IMG/VR virus record: IMGVR_UViG_3300005820_000002
Span: 1-45,716 of that record
Reading direction: 5' to 3' (one strand)
Origin: a virus
DNA length: 45,716 nt
The position numbers and the translations under genes are program-made. Below, in pieces: positions 1 to 7,122 of this stretch. Every line of letters starts with the position of its first letter. Positions within the stretch are counted from its first letter, which is position 1. The notes beneath the pieces are model-generated. The model ran no database searches. It had not been told where the DNA came from and saw only the letters and a program-made list of their open reading frames with translations.

Positions 1-99
1 GGAACCCGTTGAAAATGATCATAGTTTTTTTTATAGCTGCATTTGCCGGAAGTGTGGGCATGAATATGTATTCCATAGGTATTTTGTTCTATTATAAGG
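1..99. repeat. Left copy of 99-base terminal repeat
   Basis: Bases 1-99 are identical to 45618-45716. A single odd-length exact overlap at both ends is what a de Bruijn assembler leaves on a circular contig, so I read it as an assembly overlap on a circular or circularly permuted genome. A genuine short direct terminal repeat is possible but less likely. The copy cuts through the small zinc-ribbon gene 45538-45714. Confidence 0.9.
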
Positions 100-107
100 A
101 GAATGCA

Positions 108-362
108 ATGCTAACAATGATAAGCCACGAATGGCTAATAGCGAAAAGGAAACACAAGAGGCCGTGCGATTGGTGCCGGGAGAGTTTCGAGATAGGAGAA
201 GAATACTTGAAGGAATGCTGGGTGGACGATTGCAAATATAGTCTCAAATTCTACAGGGAATGTTATGATGCGCTGATAGAGACAATGGAAATAGACGACA
301 TGGAAACATTTTATTATTATCATGAAGGGCCGTTTCCGCGCGGCGAAGTCTGGGAAGGGTAG
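108..362 (+). CDS. Small zinc-knuckle protein
   Basis: 84 residues. Start chosen at 108 because AAGGAGA ends six bases upstream; the longer frame from 9 only exists because the contig was cut inside the preceding gene. A CDWC pair at residues 20-23, then a GEEYLKE stretch and YRECYDAL, match the layout of small phage zinc proteins of the type C-x2-C...GE-x-Y...HPEC, with Tyr where His is usual. Probably a zinc-stabilised nucleic-acid or regulatory protein; exact role unknown. The short peptide at 1415-1525 repeats its core motif. Confidence 0.75.
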   Translation: MLTMISHEWLIAKRKHKRPCDWCRESFEIGEEYLKECWVDDCKYSLKFYRECYDALIETMEIDDMETFYYYHEGPFPRGEVWEG

Positions 363-366
363 AAAA

Positions 367-966
367 ATGGAAGTCCTGGTAGCATGTGAATTTTCCGGTA
401 TCGTACGGGACGCTTTCATTGAACGCGGACATAATGCAATAAGCTGTGACCTACTGCCGACCGAGAGGCCAGGGCCCCATTACCAGGGCGATGTAAGAGA
501 CATCCTCAACGATGGCTGGGACTTGATGATTGCTCACCCGCCATGTACCTATTTATCAAAAGTAGGCGCTCATTATTTGAATACTGAACCAGGCAGAATT
601 GAAAAAATGGAAAAAGCAATTGAATTTTTTGCACTTCTGTGGAATTCAAATGTTGAATATATTTGCATTGAAAATCCGATAATGCATATACGGGCGCGAA
701 AAAAAATCGGGATGTACCATCAAATAGCCCAGCCTTTTCATTTCGGTGACAGGGAAAGGAAGGCGACTTGTCTGTGGCTGAAAAATTTGCCCCCCCTGAT
801 GAGCACAAAAATTATGGATGTGAAGCCAAGCGGATTTTGTGTGTTGCCTAATGGAAGGAAATTCAATTATTATTTCACGTCCATGCAGACCGGCAGCAAA
901 AACAGGAGCCGATCATTTCCCGGAATTGCAGCGGCAATGGCGGCGCAGTGGGGTAAGGAGGATTAA
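367..966 (+). CDS. DNA cytosine-C5 methyltransferase-like protein
   Basis: 199 residues, start at 367 rather than an upstream in-frame ATG inside the previous gene. The N-terminus (VLVACEFSG, residues 3-11) matches the SAM-binding motif I of C5 methylases, HPPCTYLS (57-64) carries the catalytic PPC of motif IV, and IENP (101-104) corresponds to the ENV motif VI. The C-terminal FPGIAAAMAAQWG ending is typical of a short phage family often annotated as DNA cytosine methyltransferase. It lacks room for a normal target-recognition domain, so it may be a monofunctional minimal methylase or act on nucleotides. Its neighbours (DUF5131, Dam-like) suggest genome modification. Confidence 0.8.
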   Translation: MEVLVACEFSGIVRDAFIERGHNAISCDLLPTERPGPHYQGDVRDILNDGWDLMIAHPPCTYLSKVGAHYLNTEPGRIEKMEKAIEFFALLWNSNVEYICIENPIMHIRARKKIGMYHQIAQPFHFGDRERKATCLWLKNLPPLMSTKIMDVKPSGFCVLPNGRKFNYYFTSMQTGSKNRSRSFPGIAAAMAAQWGKED

Positions 967-967
967 G

Positions 968-1144
968 ATGTATACAGGAGCAAAGGTAAGAGTTGTCCCG
1001 TGTGAGAAATGTGAGCACTGGAGAGGGTGCGCATGGAGAAGTTCGCTATATGAATATGTAACAAAATTTGAAGAGTCAAAACAAATCACCTTTGATAGTG
1101 TCAATTTCCGTTGCGAGGGATTCAAAAAGAAGGACAACCGATGA
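968..1144 (+). CDS. Small Cys-rich protein
   Basis: 58 residues behind AAGGAGG. Four cysteines (CEKC, then two spaced singles) suggest a zinc or metal site: VPCEKCEHWRGCAW near the start and FRCEGF near the end. The stop overlaps the next start by ATGA. No family recognised. Confidence 0.7.
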   Translation: MYTGAKVRVVPCEKCEHWRGCAWRSSLYEYVTKFEESKQITFDSVNFRCEGFKKKDNR

Positions 1145-1413
1145 AAAAGAAAAGTAACTTATCGTGGAAAGTCCATACACCGCGGCTGCTGGATGAGATT
1201 CTGCAAAACCCTGAAGTCCGATGTCTACATATACCGGTCTCTATTTTTGCCAGGTTGTTGGCGCGGGTTGCACAGAGAGCGGCAGAATTGAACGATCCAA
1301 AAATGAACAAGTTGATGGTAAGATTATCCCTGTACAGCGTCTCGGACCCGTACCACAAGGACTACGACCCGGAAGTAGTGCACGAATTGTTGTATGGGGA
1401 TAAGGAGGATTAG
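1141..1413 (+). CDS. Hypothetical protein, 90 aa
   Basis: Starts in an ATGA overlap with the preceding gene, so translation is probably coupled. It is rich in leucine and arginine and predicted mainly helical, with a basic first third (MKKKSNLSWK) and an acidic tail ending GDKED. No domain recognised. It belongs to the tightly packed accessory operon 108-8373. Confidence 0.65.
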   Translation: MKKKSNLSWKVHTPRLLDEILQNPEVRCLHIPVSIFARLLARVAQRAAELNDPKMNKLMVRLSLYSVSDPYHKDYDPEVVHELLYGDKED

Positions 1414-1414
1414 A

Positions 1415-1525
1415 GTGGCAAACGTAACATTAAGCCAAGGTTGGCGAAAAGCAAGAAAACAGCATATGTGCGATTGGTGTAATGGGGGCCGCACAAAAGA
1501 GGGAAAGAATTTGAAGGATAGGTGA
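1415..1525 (+). CDS. Short CDWC peptide, possible truncated paralogue
   Basis: GTG start seven bases after AAGGAGG; 36 residues. It contains MCDWCNGGRTKEGKNLKD, matching the CDWCRESFEIGEEYLKE core of the protein at 108-362 and then stopping. It looks like a truncated duplicate keeping only the first zinc-knuckle half; it may be a decaying copy or a functional micropeptide. Confidence 0.45.
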   Translation: MANVTLSQGWRKARKQHMCDWCNGGRTKEGKNLKDR

Positions 1526-1530
1526 AAAAA

Positions 1531-1740
1531 ATGATAAAAATGAAAAAAAATTGCAACGGATGCAAAGCTTACTGGATTAAAAATGTTGGGAGCTCTCTGT
1601 ATCCTGATTATGTCCCAGTTTGCCAATTGGGACATGAAATTAAAGAATCAGGCATATGGGACTTGGCAACCCCAACAGAAACTTGTCCAAAGCCAAGAAC
1701 GCACAAAAAATTGGAAGAGTTATTGAGAGGAAAAAAATGA
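1531..1740 (+). CDS. Small Cys-rich protein
   Basis: 69 residues from ATG 1531, with AGGTGA just upstream. A GTG at 1522 in the same frame, overlapping the previous stop, is an alternative start. CNGC near residues 7-10, CQLGH mid-protein and TCPKP near the end suggest a zinc site. Start uncertain, function unknown. Confidence 0.6.
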   Translation: MIKMKKNCNGCKAYWIKNVGSSLYPDYVPVCQLGHEIKESGIWDLATPTETCPKPRTHKKLEELLRGKK

Positions 1741-2663
1741 AAAATAAACTAACAGCAAAAACAGGGATTCCGACGGTCCTGCATAACGGAGAGCCAGGAT
1801 ACACATGGAATCCTGTTCGCGGTTGCGTCAATTATAAGTGTCATTTGCATCCCCGGCATAAGGGAAAAGGACCGGGGCACGGTGAATGTTGGGCGGCAAA
1901 GCAATGCAATAGATGGGCGGAGCCATGGGCAGTAACCAGCGGCGGATATTGGGAACACGGAAAATGGATCACAGTTGAAAAGATACAAGAAAAATTAAGG
2001 AAATTTGAACTCCAATGGTTTCATTCTCAATTTGATAAAATCCTGCCGTCAAAACCCTGTACCATTGCCGTGGGCTGGCAATCGGATTTTGCATATTGGC
2101 CTGACGAATGGACCCAAAAAATCATTGATAAGTGCGCCGCTCATCCACATATTGTTTTTCAGTGGCTTACGAAAAATCCGGAAGCTTACGGGCGGTTTGA
2201 GTGGCCAGACAATTGCTGGCTAGGATTTACCGCCACCAACCAAAACGAATTCAATGAAATGCGGGTGAAAATATATCAAAACGGAGTTAATAAGCTACAA
2301 GTACGCTATGCTTACCTGGAGCCACTTCGGGGAAAAATCGAACCCTGGAGCGATTTCAATCAACTTGATTGGATTATCGTAGGCGGCCATAATAACGGCC
2401 CCCCCATGCACCCGGATTGGGTTAGATCGATACGCGATTGGTGCATCAAAAACGATGTGCCATTTTTTTTCAAACAATGGGGATATTGGATAGAGCACGA
2501 TCAACTATGCGCCTGGCAAGTTAGAAAAAGAAGGATAATAAAGAAAGAAAAGTTGTTGTATTTCTATGGTCCCCACGAAGTATTCTATCCGTTCGGGAAA
2601 AAATCCGGTAACATACTTGATGGCCAGAAGTGGGAACAAATGCCGGAGATGAAAAATGACTGA
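1737..2663 (+). CDS. DUF5131 / phage Gp37-Gp68 family protein
   Basis: 308 residues, start 1737 in an ATGA overlap behind GAGAGG. Family hallmarks run in order: YTWNPVRGCVNYKC near residue 22, GWQSDFAYWPDEW, VFQWLTKNPEAYGRF, NCWLGFTATNQ, YLEPLRGKI, DWIIVGGHNNGP and VPFFFKQWG. This family is common in phages next to DNA methylases and has conserved cysteines reminiscent of a radical-SAM-like barrel, but its reaction is not established. Neighbours suggest a DNA-modification or counter-defence role (inference). Confidence 0.85.
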   Translation: MKNKLTAKTGIPTVLHNGEPGYTWNPVRGCVNYKCHLHPRHKGKGPGHGECWAAKQCNRWAEPWAVTSGGYWEHGKWITVEKIQEKLRKFELQWFHSQFDKILPSKPCTIAVGWQSDFAYWPDEWTQKIIDKCAAHPHIVFQWLTKNPEAYGRFEWPDNCWLGFTATNQNEFNEMRVKIYQNGVNKLQVRYAYLEPLRGKIEPWSDFNQLDWIIVGGHNNGPPMHPDWVRSIRDWCIKNDVPFFFKQWGYWIEHDQLCAWQVRKRRIIKKEKLLYFYGPHEVFYPFGKKSGNILDGQKWEQMPEMKND

Positions 2664-3309
2664 AAATGAATATGCAAAAGAAATAATCCCCGCAATCGGC
2701 GGGATACTAACGATGTTCGAGGAATACCATATCTTTGTGCCGGAAGCGCCACGGGCTTCGCATAACGATCATACCGACTTGCTCGTTATACTAACCAAAT
2801 CAAAACAGATGTTCAATATAGAATTCAAGCTGGGGAAAATTAAAGAACATAGAATACAAGTGGAACGAACAGAACGAAAAACCGGGATAAGAACCTATGG
2901 ATTGAATCCAGAGTTGAAAGCCCCCCGGGAACATCTCTACAATTTTGACTATGAAATTGATATTGACAAATTCGTGAATAATATTACTTGTTACAGGAGA
3001 CATAACCAGGTAGATGTAACACCCTGGTACCAATCGGCTATTTCCCGCCTGTATTGGTTCGGGTACCAAGATCAGTGGTGTCAATCGGATTTTTTCCCGG
3101 ATGCTATGGAATCTGTTGGAGCGAAAAATGCTAACCGCCTCTCCCTATACCAATTGTTCCAAAAGGCGTGTCTGCAAATTTTCGCAGAGCAAAGAATGAT
3201 TGTTGGTTTCGATATAATATATCCGGTACTTGGATATGGTGCATATACAGAAAGTGTTGCGAAGAAGCATTATCGCGACGCCGTGAAAATATTTAAGGAA
3301 AGAAAATGA
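2656..3309 (+). CDS. Putative PD-(D/E)XK nuclease-like protein
   Basis: 217 residues overlapping DUF5131 by eight bases. Asp41 in HNDHTDLLVIL followed by Glu56-x-Lys58 in FNIEFKLG gives the D-x14-E-x-K spacing of PD-(D/E)XK nucleases, after a helical N-terminus. The remainder is aromatic-rich and matches nothing I know. It could be a nuclease or restriction-like enzyme; the assignment rests on the motif alone. Confidence 0.5.
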   Translation: MTENEYAKEIIPAIGGILTMFEEYHIFVPEAPRASHNDHTDLLVILTKSKQMFNIEFKLGKIKEHRIQVERTERKTGIRTYGLNPELKAPREHLYNFDYEIDIDKFVNNITCYRRHNQVDVTPWYQSAISRLYWFGYQDQWCQSDFFPDAMESVGAKNANRLSLYQLFQKACLQIFAEQRMIVGFDIIYPVLGYGAYTESVAKKHYRDAVKIFKERK

Positions 3310-3539
3310 AAATAAATTGTAAAAGATGCAATCGCGAAATAGAGCAAAAGGAGATCGACAGCCCCTTATGTTCGGATTACCAGATATGCGATGACTGTGC
3401 GGCTGAAATAGCACCTTATTGTCCAGAATGTGAAGAAAATATTTACCCGTTCCTTTACCCCGAAAAAGGAAAGCAATGTGAATGCGAGTGCGGGCAGGAA
3501 TTTGTTGTTAATTGCGGCGCATGGGTAGAGGAAATATGA
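3306..3539 (+). CDS. Multi-zinc-ribbon protein
   Basis: 77 residues in an ATGA overlap. Five cysteine pairs or clusters (CKRC, CDDC, CPEC and CECEC plus singles) point to two or three zinc ribbons in a very small protein. The ending VNCGAWVEEI overlaps the Dam-like gene start. Likely a zinc-stabilised adaptor; function unknown. Confidence 0.7.
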   Translation: MKINCKRCNREIEQKEIDSPLCSDYQICDDCAAEIAPYCPECEENIYPFLYPEKGKQCECECGQEFVVNCGAWVEEI

Positions 3540-4378
3540 AACCCTTATTTCCCTACTATGGTGGCAAGCAGTGGGCCGTGCCCACCCTACTTGACTTGCT
3601 GCCGAAACATTTCAAGAAATACGTGGAGCCTTTCTTTGGCGCCGGCGCATTGTTTTGGGCGCTTCCTGAAGACGATAAGCGGCCCTATGTGGTCAATGAC
3701 CATAACCACAAGCTTATTGCATTCTACGAAGTATTACAGAACCCGGCAGAATATGATCAATTACTCCCGCTCATTGCCGGCACCCTGCATTGTGAACATC
3801 AGCATGACAGGGCAAAAAAAATCTATCATGAGGATTGGGAAAACGAAAACATGGTCAAACGGGCGTGGGCTGTATGGATGTTATTGCAGACTTCGATAGG
3901 AGGCCAAACAGATAGCAGCTTTCAGAAAGAAACAAAAGAGCATCGGGCTGGGGGCAAATTTCAATCACAGCTAAAAGGACAGAAAAAGGCAATCGTAAAA
4001 CAAAAAGAGCAAATTATAAAAAGGCTCGAAAAGACAATTATCCTTTGCCAGGATGCGATATCAGTTATTGACATGGTTGACAACGAGGATGTGTTAATAT
4101 TTCAGGACCCCCCCTACGTTGGCGCAGACCAAGGGCATTACAAAGGATATAGAGAAGAAAATTTAATAGAATTGCTTGAAACCGACGCCAAATTGAAGGG
4201 AATGTTTTTGTTGACACATCAGGAGCATCCAATTCTTGATGAATACATACAAAAGTACGGATGGAATTCCAAGAAAATTGAAAAGCTTTCATTTGCCGGG
4301 CCAACAAAAACAAAAAAAAGGACCGAATGTTTCTGTTGGAACTATGATGAAAAATTGAGACAAAGGAGGTTATTTTGA
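3536..4378 (+). CDS. dam: Dam-like DNA adenine-N6 methyltransferase
   Basis: 280 residues, start 3536 (ATGA overlap, GAGGAA upstream). The N-terminus PLFPYYGGKQW is the usual D12-class opening, FFGAGALFW (33-41) is SAM motif I and DPPY (191-194) is the catalytic motif IV, in the alpha-class order. The central charged helical part (residues about 120-175) is the likely target-recognition region. It should methylate adenine in a short site of the phage genome, either against restriction or for timing. The C-terminus overlaps the next gene's TTG start. Confidence 0.88.
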   Translation: MKPLFPYYGGKQWAVPTLLDLLPKHFKKYVEPFFGAGALFWALPEDDKRPYVVNDHNHKLIAFYEVLQNPAEYDQLLPLIAGTLHCEHQHDRAKKIYHEDWENENMVKRAWAVWMLLQTSIGGQTDSSFQKETKEHRAGGKFQSQLKGQKKAIVKQKEQIIKRLEKTIILCQDAISVIDMVDNEDVLIFQDPPYVGADQGHYKGYREENLIELLETDAKLKGMFLLTHQEHPILDEYIQKYGWNSKKIEKLSFAGPTKTKKRTECFCWNYDEKLRQRRLF

Positions 4379-5012
4379 AATTTGCGAAATTTAGCATTAT
4401 TGTTGTGGGTACGCTGGTTGTAATTGTTTCGATTGCACATTACCAGCCTGTGTTTGCGAAATTCGAGCATGCAGGCTGGATCAATTTGGTTTCGTGGCTA
4501 ATGGGGATCATATTTGATCTTCCTGGACTCCTCCTTTTGTATTTCTACGTACAGATACCGGCGAAATCGAAACATGTAATAGGGAGCTTGCTTTTGCTTT
4601 TGATTGCTTTTTTCCACTGGGTCTACTATACTCAGACGGTCCCGGATATTCTCACGAGGCTTGTATTATCAGCAGTATGGCCAGTTATGATAATTGTAGT
4701 AACGTTTGTTGCTTACCAGATTCGGAAAATTGAAAGCGAAAAAGCAAAAGCAAAAGCGGAGCCGGAGCCGGAAAAAGCGGAAGAAGAAGCGAAACCTGAT
4801 GGAATCTTGACATTTTTAGGTGTGCCAAAAAAACAAACGGCCCCGCCGCTGGCAAAAAAAAAACGGCAAACCCTGGACCGGGAAACCAGGAGTACAAAAA
4901 ATATGAAATCAGGCCCGACGCCTACCGGTGCCCCAACTGCCAAAAAGAATACCGGGGGGTCCACAGATTCAATGCGCACCGATGGCGGCAGTGCAAAGGA
5001 GGTGAAAAATGA
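4375..5012 (+). CDS. Four-helix membrane protein with a -1-frameshifted C2HC zinc finger
   Basis: TTG start after AAAGGAGGT. Four hydrophobic helices (about residues 5-23, 36-59, 66-86, 92-115) are followed by a Lys/Glu/Pro-rich linker. Read straight, the frame gives a low-complexity tail ending at 5025. A -1 shift on A10 (4854-4863) instead gives a 212-residue product with C186-x2-C189-x12-H202-x4-C207, a textbook C2HC finger, ending at 5012 in an exact ATGA overlap with the next gene. The -1 frame is open from 4800 but has no start codon. I therefore favour programmed frameshifting, or less likely an indel in the homopolymer. The function of the membrane part is unknown. Confidence 0.7.
4854..4863 (+). 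other. A10 slippery site for -1 frameshift
   Basis: Zero-frame codons read GCA AAA AAA AAA CGG; slipping back one base gives AAA ACG GCA and opens the zinc-finger frame. A second A7 run at 4827-4833 upstream is an alternative slip site in the same overlap. No strong stem-loop is obvious directly downstream. Confidence 0.55.
4914..4935. repeat. 22-base exact match to 32841-32862
   Basis: Located just downstream of A10 in the zinc-finger frame (codons for RPDAYRCP). See 32841-32862. A chance match of this length within 45 kb is unlikely. Confidence 0.8.
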
Positions 5013-5194
5013 AAAAAAAGAATGAAATTAAAGAATGGATTAAAAAGTTAATAGAGGAAAAAGAAACTTATCAAAGGGCAGGGCCTTGCTATAGTATTGA
5101 AATACAAGAATTTATCAATATTATCATTGAAATTCTTAATAAAAACATTGATTTTTTATCCAAAATTATGGATTCTATTGGAGGCGAAAAATGA
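5009..5194 (+). CDS. Hypothetical protein, 61 aa
   Basis: Starts in an ATGA overlap with the frameshifted reading of the previous gene, with AAGGAGGT at the right distance. Lysine- and isoleucine-rich, predicted as two helices with an amphipathic C-terminal half (EIQEFINIIIEILNKNI). No family recognised. Confidence 0.7.
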   Translation: MKKKNEIKEWIKKLIEEKETYQRAGPCYSIEIQEFINIIIEILNKNIDFLSKIMDSIGGEK

Positions 5195-5466
5195 CAGACC
5201 AAGAGATTGAAAAATTAAAAAAATTGGACAATTACTGTATCTGTCTGAGGGTTAGGTGCTGCTGGGAATTAGTGGTAGAAGAAGTTGAAAGTGTTGTTTT
5301 CAGCATTAAGAACATACCGACAGGATGGATTGTGGGCGAATCATGCGTGGATGAGTACGAAATATTAAGAGAGCAGCTTTTCCGGAGACTACCTGACTGG
5401 ATGCTTGAAAAGAAATTTTCTATTAGGTACTCCTGGAAGGCTGTTGAAATCGGAGGTAATGAATGA
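5191..5466 (+). CDS. Hypothetical protein, 91 aa
   Basis: ATGA overlap at both ends, GGAGGC upstream. It contains CICLRVRCC near the N-terminus and mixed alpha/beta composition. No motif that fixes a function; part of the coupled string leading to the methyltransferase at 5463. Confidence 0.65.
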   Translation: MTDQEIEKLKKLDNYCICLRVRCCWELVVEEVESVVFSIKNIPTGWIVGESCVDEYEILREQLFRRLPDWMLEKKFSIRYSWKAVEIGGNE

Positions 5467-6056
5467 AAGATTACAAGCGAATCAAAGAGTCATGCGCACG
5501 GCACGCTCTACGTAGGGCGTTTATGTGCGAAAAATTCACCAAAAACGCGGTTGGTGCGGAGATAGGGGTGTTATACTGGCAATTTTCAGAGCAAATATTA
5601 GAAATTGCAAAACCTAAATTGCTGTACCTGGTGGACCCCTGGGAAAAAGACGATGCCAATGGAGAGCGGACCCCGGAGGATATGGAGGTCATGTATGAAG
5701 AGGGTTTTTATAGATATTGCATGCTCGATAATGTTGACGTAATGAGAATGACCTCAAAAGAGTTTTTTGAAAGAGAAATGAAAAGGCGTATTGAGGATAA
5801 AGATCGCAGGTCTCCTTATAATCAGCCCCTTGACTTCGTGTACATTGACGGCGACCACAATCAAATCTATCAAGACCTTTGCGGTGCATGGGAAGCTGTG
5901 AGACCTGGCGGATTAATCACCGGTGACGACTGGAATTGTAGACATTGGGGAAACGGTGTCGAGTTGGCGGTCAAGAGGTTCTGTGCCGAAAAGGGAATAA
6001 CTTATGAATTGTTCCCGGTTGGCAATTTGCCGGCACAGTTTTTGATCAGGAGGTAA
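5463..6056 (+). CDS. Class I SAM-dependent methyltransferase (Methyltransf_24 type)
   Basis: 197 residues. VGAEIGVLYWQF (30-41) is the SAM-binding motif I in the EIGV form, LVDPW follows as motif II, DFVYIDGDH (124-132) is motif IV and RPGGLITGDDW is motif V/VI. This family usually methylates small molecules, sugars or O-antigen components rather than DNA, because it lacks NPPY or PC motifs. With the SpsF-like and DUF115-like genes elsewhere in this genome it may act on a glycan (inference). Confidence 0.8.
   Translation: MKDYKRIKESCARHALRRAFMCEKFTKNAVGAEIGVLYWQFSEQILEIAKPKLLYLVDPWEKDDANGERTPEDMEVMYEEGFYRYCMLDNVDVMRMTSKEFFEREMKRRIEDKDRRSPYNQPLDFVYIDGDHNQIYQDLCGAWEAVRPGGLITGDDWNCRHWGNGVELAVKRFCAEKGITYELFPVGNLPAQFLIRR
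6036..6054. repeat. 19-base direct repeat, copy 1
   Basis: Same 19 bases as 6394-6412 (starts CAGTTTTTGATC, ends AGGAGGT). It spans the 3' end of one gene and the Shine-Dalgarno of the next, marking a duplication seam. Confidence 0.7.
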
Positions 6057-6058
6057 GC

Positions 6059-6403
6059 ATGTTTGGATTAAGAAAAACAAAAAGATTGGAAGGTGTAGAC
6101 TTTTGGGAAAACAGATCAGTCAAAAAGCTCGATGAAGAATATCAGGCGTATTGGGACAAGAAGAGAGAAAAACCCCCAACGACAAACACCGCAAAACCCC
6201 CAACAATCGATTATGTGTCTAGTGGGGAATTATCAAGAAGGCTCGAAAATTATTTTGAATGGCGGAGAAAGCGGGGACAAAGAAATGTCCACACGCTTGA
6301 AAATTATGATGACACCGACGTGAGCGAAGCCCATTTTTTTGAAAATTTCAGGCGAAAATGGGGATGCTACCCATATGATTGGGAGCCGGGCAGCAGTTTT
6401 TGA
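6059..6403 (+). CDS. Hypothetical protein, 114 aa
   Basis: Starts behind AGGAGG. Basic, with a proline/threonine linker (residues about 38-50) between two charged helical parts; the C-terminal half contains FEWRRKRGQRNVH and ends WEPGSSF. No family recognised. Its last bases and the following Shine-Dalgarno repeat a 19-base stretch found at the end of the preceding gene. Confidence 0.6.
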   Translation: MFGLRKTKRLEGVDFWENRSVKKLDEEYQAYWDKKREKPPTTNTAKPPTIDYVSSGELSRRLENYFEWRRKRGQRNVHTLENYDDTDVSEAHFFENFRRKWGCYPYDWEPGSSF

Positions 6404-6412
6404 TCAGGAGGT
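6394..6412. repeat. 19-base direct repeat, copy 2
   Basis: Exact copy of 6036-6054 at the next gene boundary, read in a different frame relative to the upstream gene's end. Recombination between such copies would delete or duplicate gene 6059-6403 cleanly with its ribosome binding site. Confidence 0.7.
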
Positions 6413-6417
6413 GAATG

Positions 6418-6597
6418 ATGGAAATAAAAAAATATGGCGTTCGCATTAAATATAATAAATGGCGACTACGGAAATGTAGGCTGTACATGTTTTGGTTGAA
6501 GACATTCAGGAAAAAGAAATATGAAAAAATCATGAATGCCTTTAAGGCCAACATAGCTACAGAAATTTATAAATTATTTGAGGTAAAGGCAAAATGA
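6418..6597 (+). CDS. Small very basic protein
   Basis: 59 residues; ATG 6418 gives better spacing to AGGAGGT than ATG 6415. About a third of residues are Lys or Arg, interspersed with aromatics (KWRLRKCRLYMFWLK). It could bind nucleic acid or a membrane surface; no family recognised. Confidence 0.6.
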   Translation: MEIKKYGVRIKYNKWRLRKCRLYMFWLKTFRKKKYEKIMNAFKANIATEIYKLFEVKAK

Positions 6598-6686
6598 ATA
6601 GAGAAGGAATTTTGGACAGATACGATTTTTTCATAGGAGGTAAGCATGTTCAAAATGGGAGCCGGGAAAATGAAACCAAGATGTAA
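6594..6686 (+). CDS. Short peptide, 30 aa
   Basis: ATGA overlap with the previous gene; the frame runs through the Shine-Dalgarno and start of the next small gene. It may exist only to deliver ribosomes to 6646. Coding status uncertain. Confidence 0.35.
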   Translation: MNREGILDRYDFFIGGKHVQNGSRENETKM

Positions 6687-6741
6687 AAATTGCGGCGGCA
6701 CCTGGATTGCGGGAAATGGCACAAAGCCGAAATGGTGTTAG
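6646..6741 (+). CDS. Zinc-ribbon micropeptide
   Basis: 31 residues behind a strong AGGAGG at ideal spacing. CKNCGGTW and a C-terminal KPKWC give a minimal zinc-ribbon outline. Followed at once by the Shine-Dalgarno of gene 6754. Confidence 0.5.
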   Translation: MFKMGAGKMKPRCKNCGGTWIAGNGTKPKWC

Positions 6742-6753
6742 TGGAGGATTAAG

Positions 6754-7122
6754 ATGGGCGGAAAAGGCAGCGGCAGGCCGAAGGGGCCGGAGAAAGAAAG
6801 TATTAGAGTTACGTATCAACACGAAAACAAAAGGCATCATTTCTCGATATATATTCCCGTTGACGACCTTGATATTATCGAGGAGTATTGTCAGGAGCAT
6901 GAAATTCACCTCCGTACATATGCGAAATGGCTGATTGAAAAATCCATAAGGGGGAGATGGCCGCATCTATATGATATGCATATATTGAAAGCAATTTGGC
7001 ATGCCTACCGAATGTCAATGGGGAAAGAAATGTCCGCTTTCCTTTGGAGTGTAATTAGGCATGAGCTTGAGAAAGATGCGGATTTTCAAAAATTCAAAAA
7101 GGAGTACCAGGAGGTAATATGA
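6754..7122 (+). CDS. Putative DNA-binding protein with basic N-terminal arm
   Basis: 122 residues. It opens MGGKGSGRPKGPEKE, the Gly/Lys/Pro arm seen on phage DNA-binding and terminase-type proteins. A strand-helix-helix stretch (FSIYIPVDDLDIIEEYCQEH then LRTYAKWLIEKSI) recalls ribbon-helix-helix folds. Likely DNA-binding; not assigned to a family. Confidence 0.6.
   Translation: MGGKGSGRPKGPEKESIRVTYQHENKRHHFSIYIPVDDLDIIEEYCQEHEIHLRTYAKWLIEKSIRGRWPHLYDMHILKAIWHAYRMSMGKEMSAFLWSVIRHELEKDADFQKFKKEYQEVI

Noticed and set aside
9-107. Longer start for the first gene with a hydrophobic N-terminus
   Set aside because: The frame runs through the repeat that encodes the end of gene 45538-45714 in another frame; the proper ribosome binding site points to 108.
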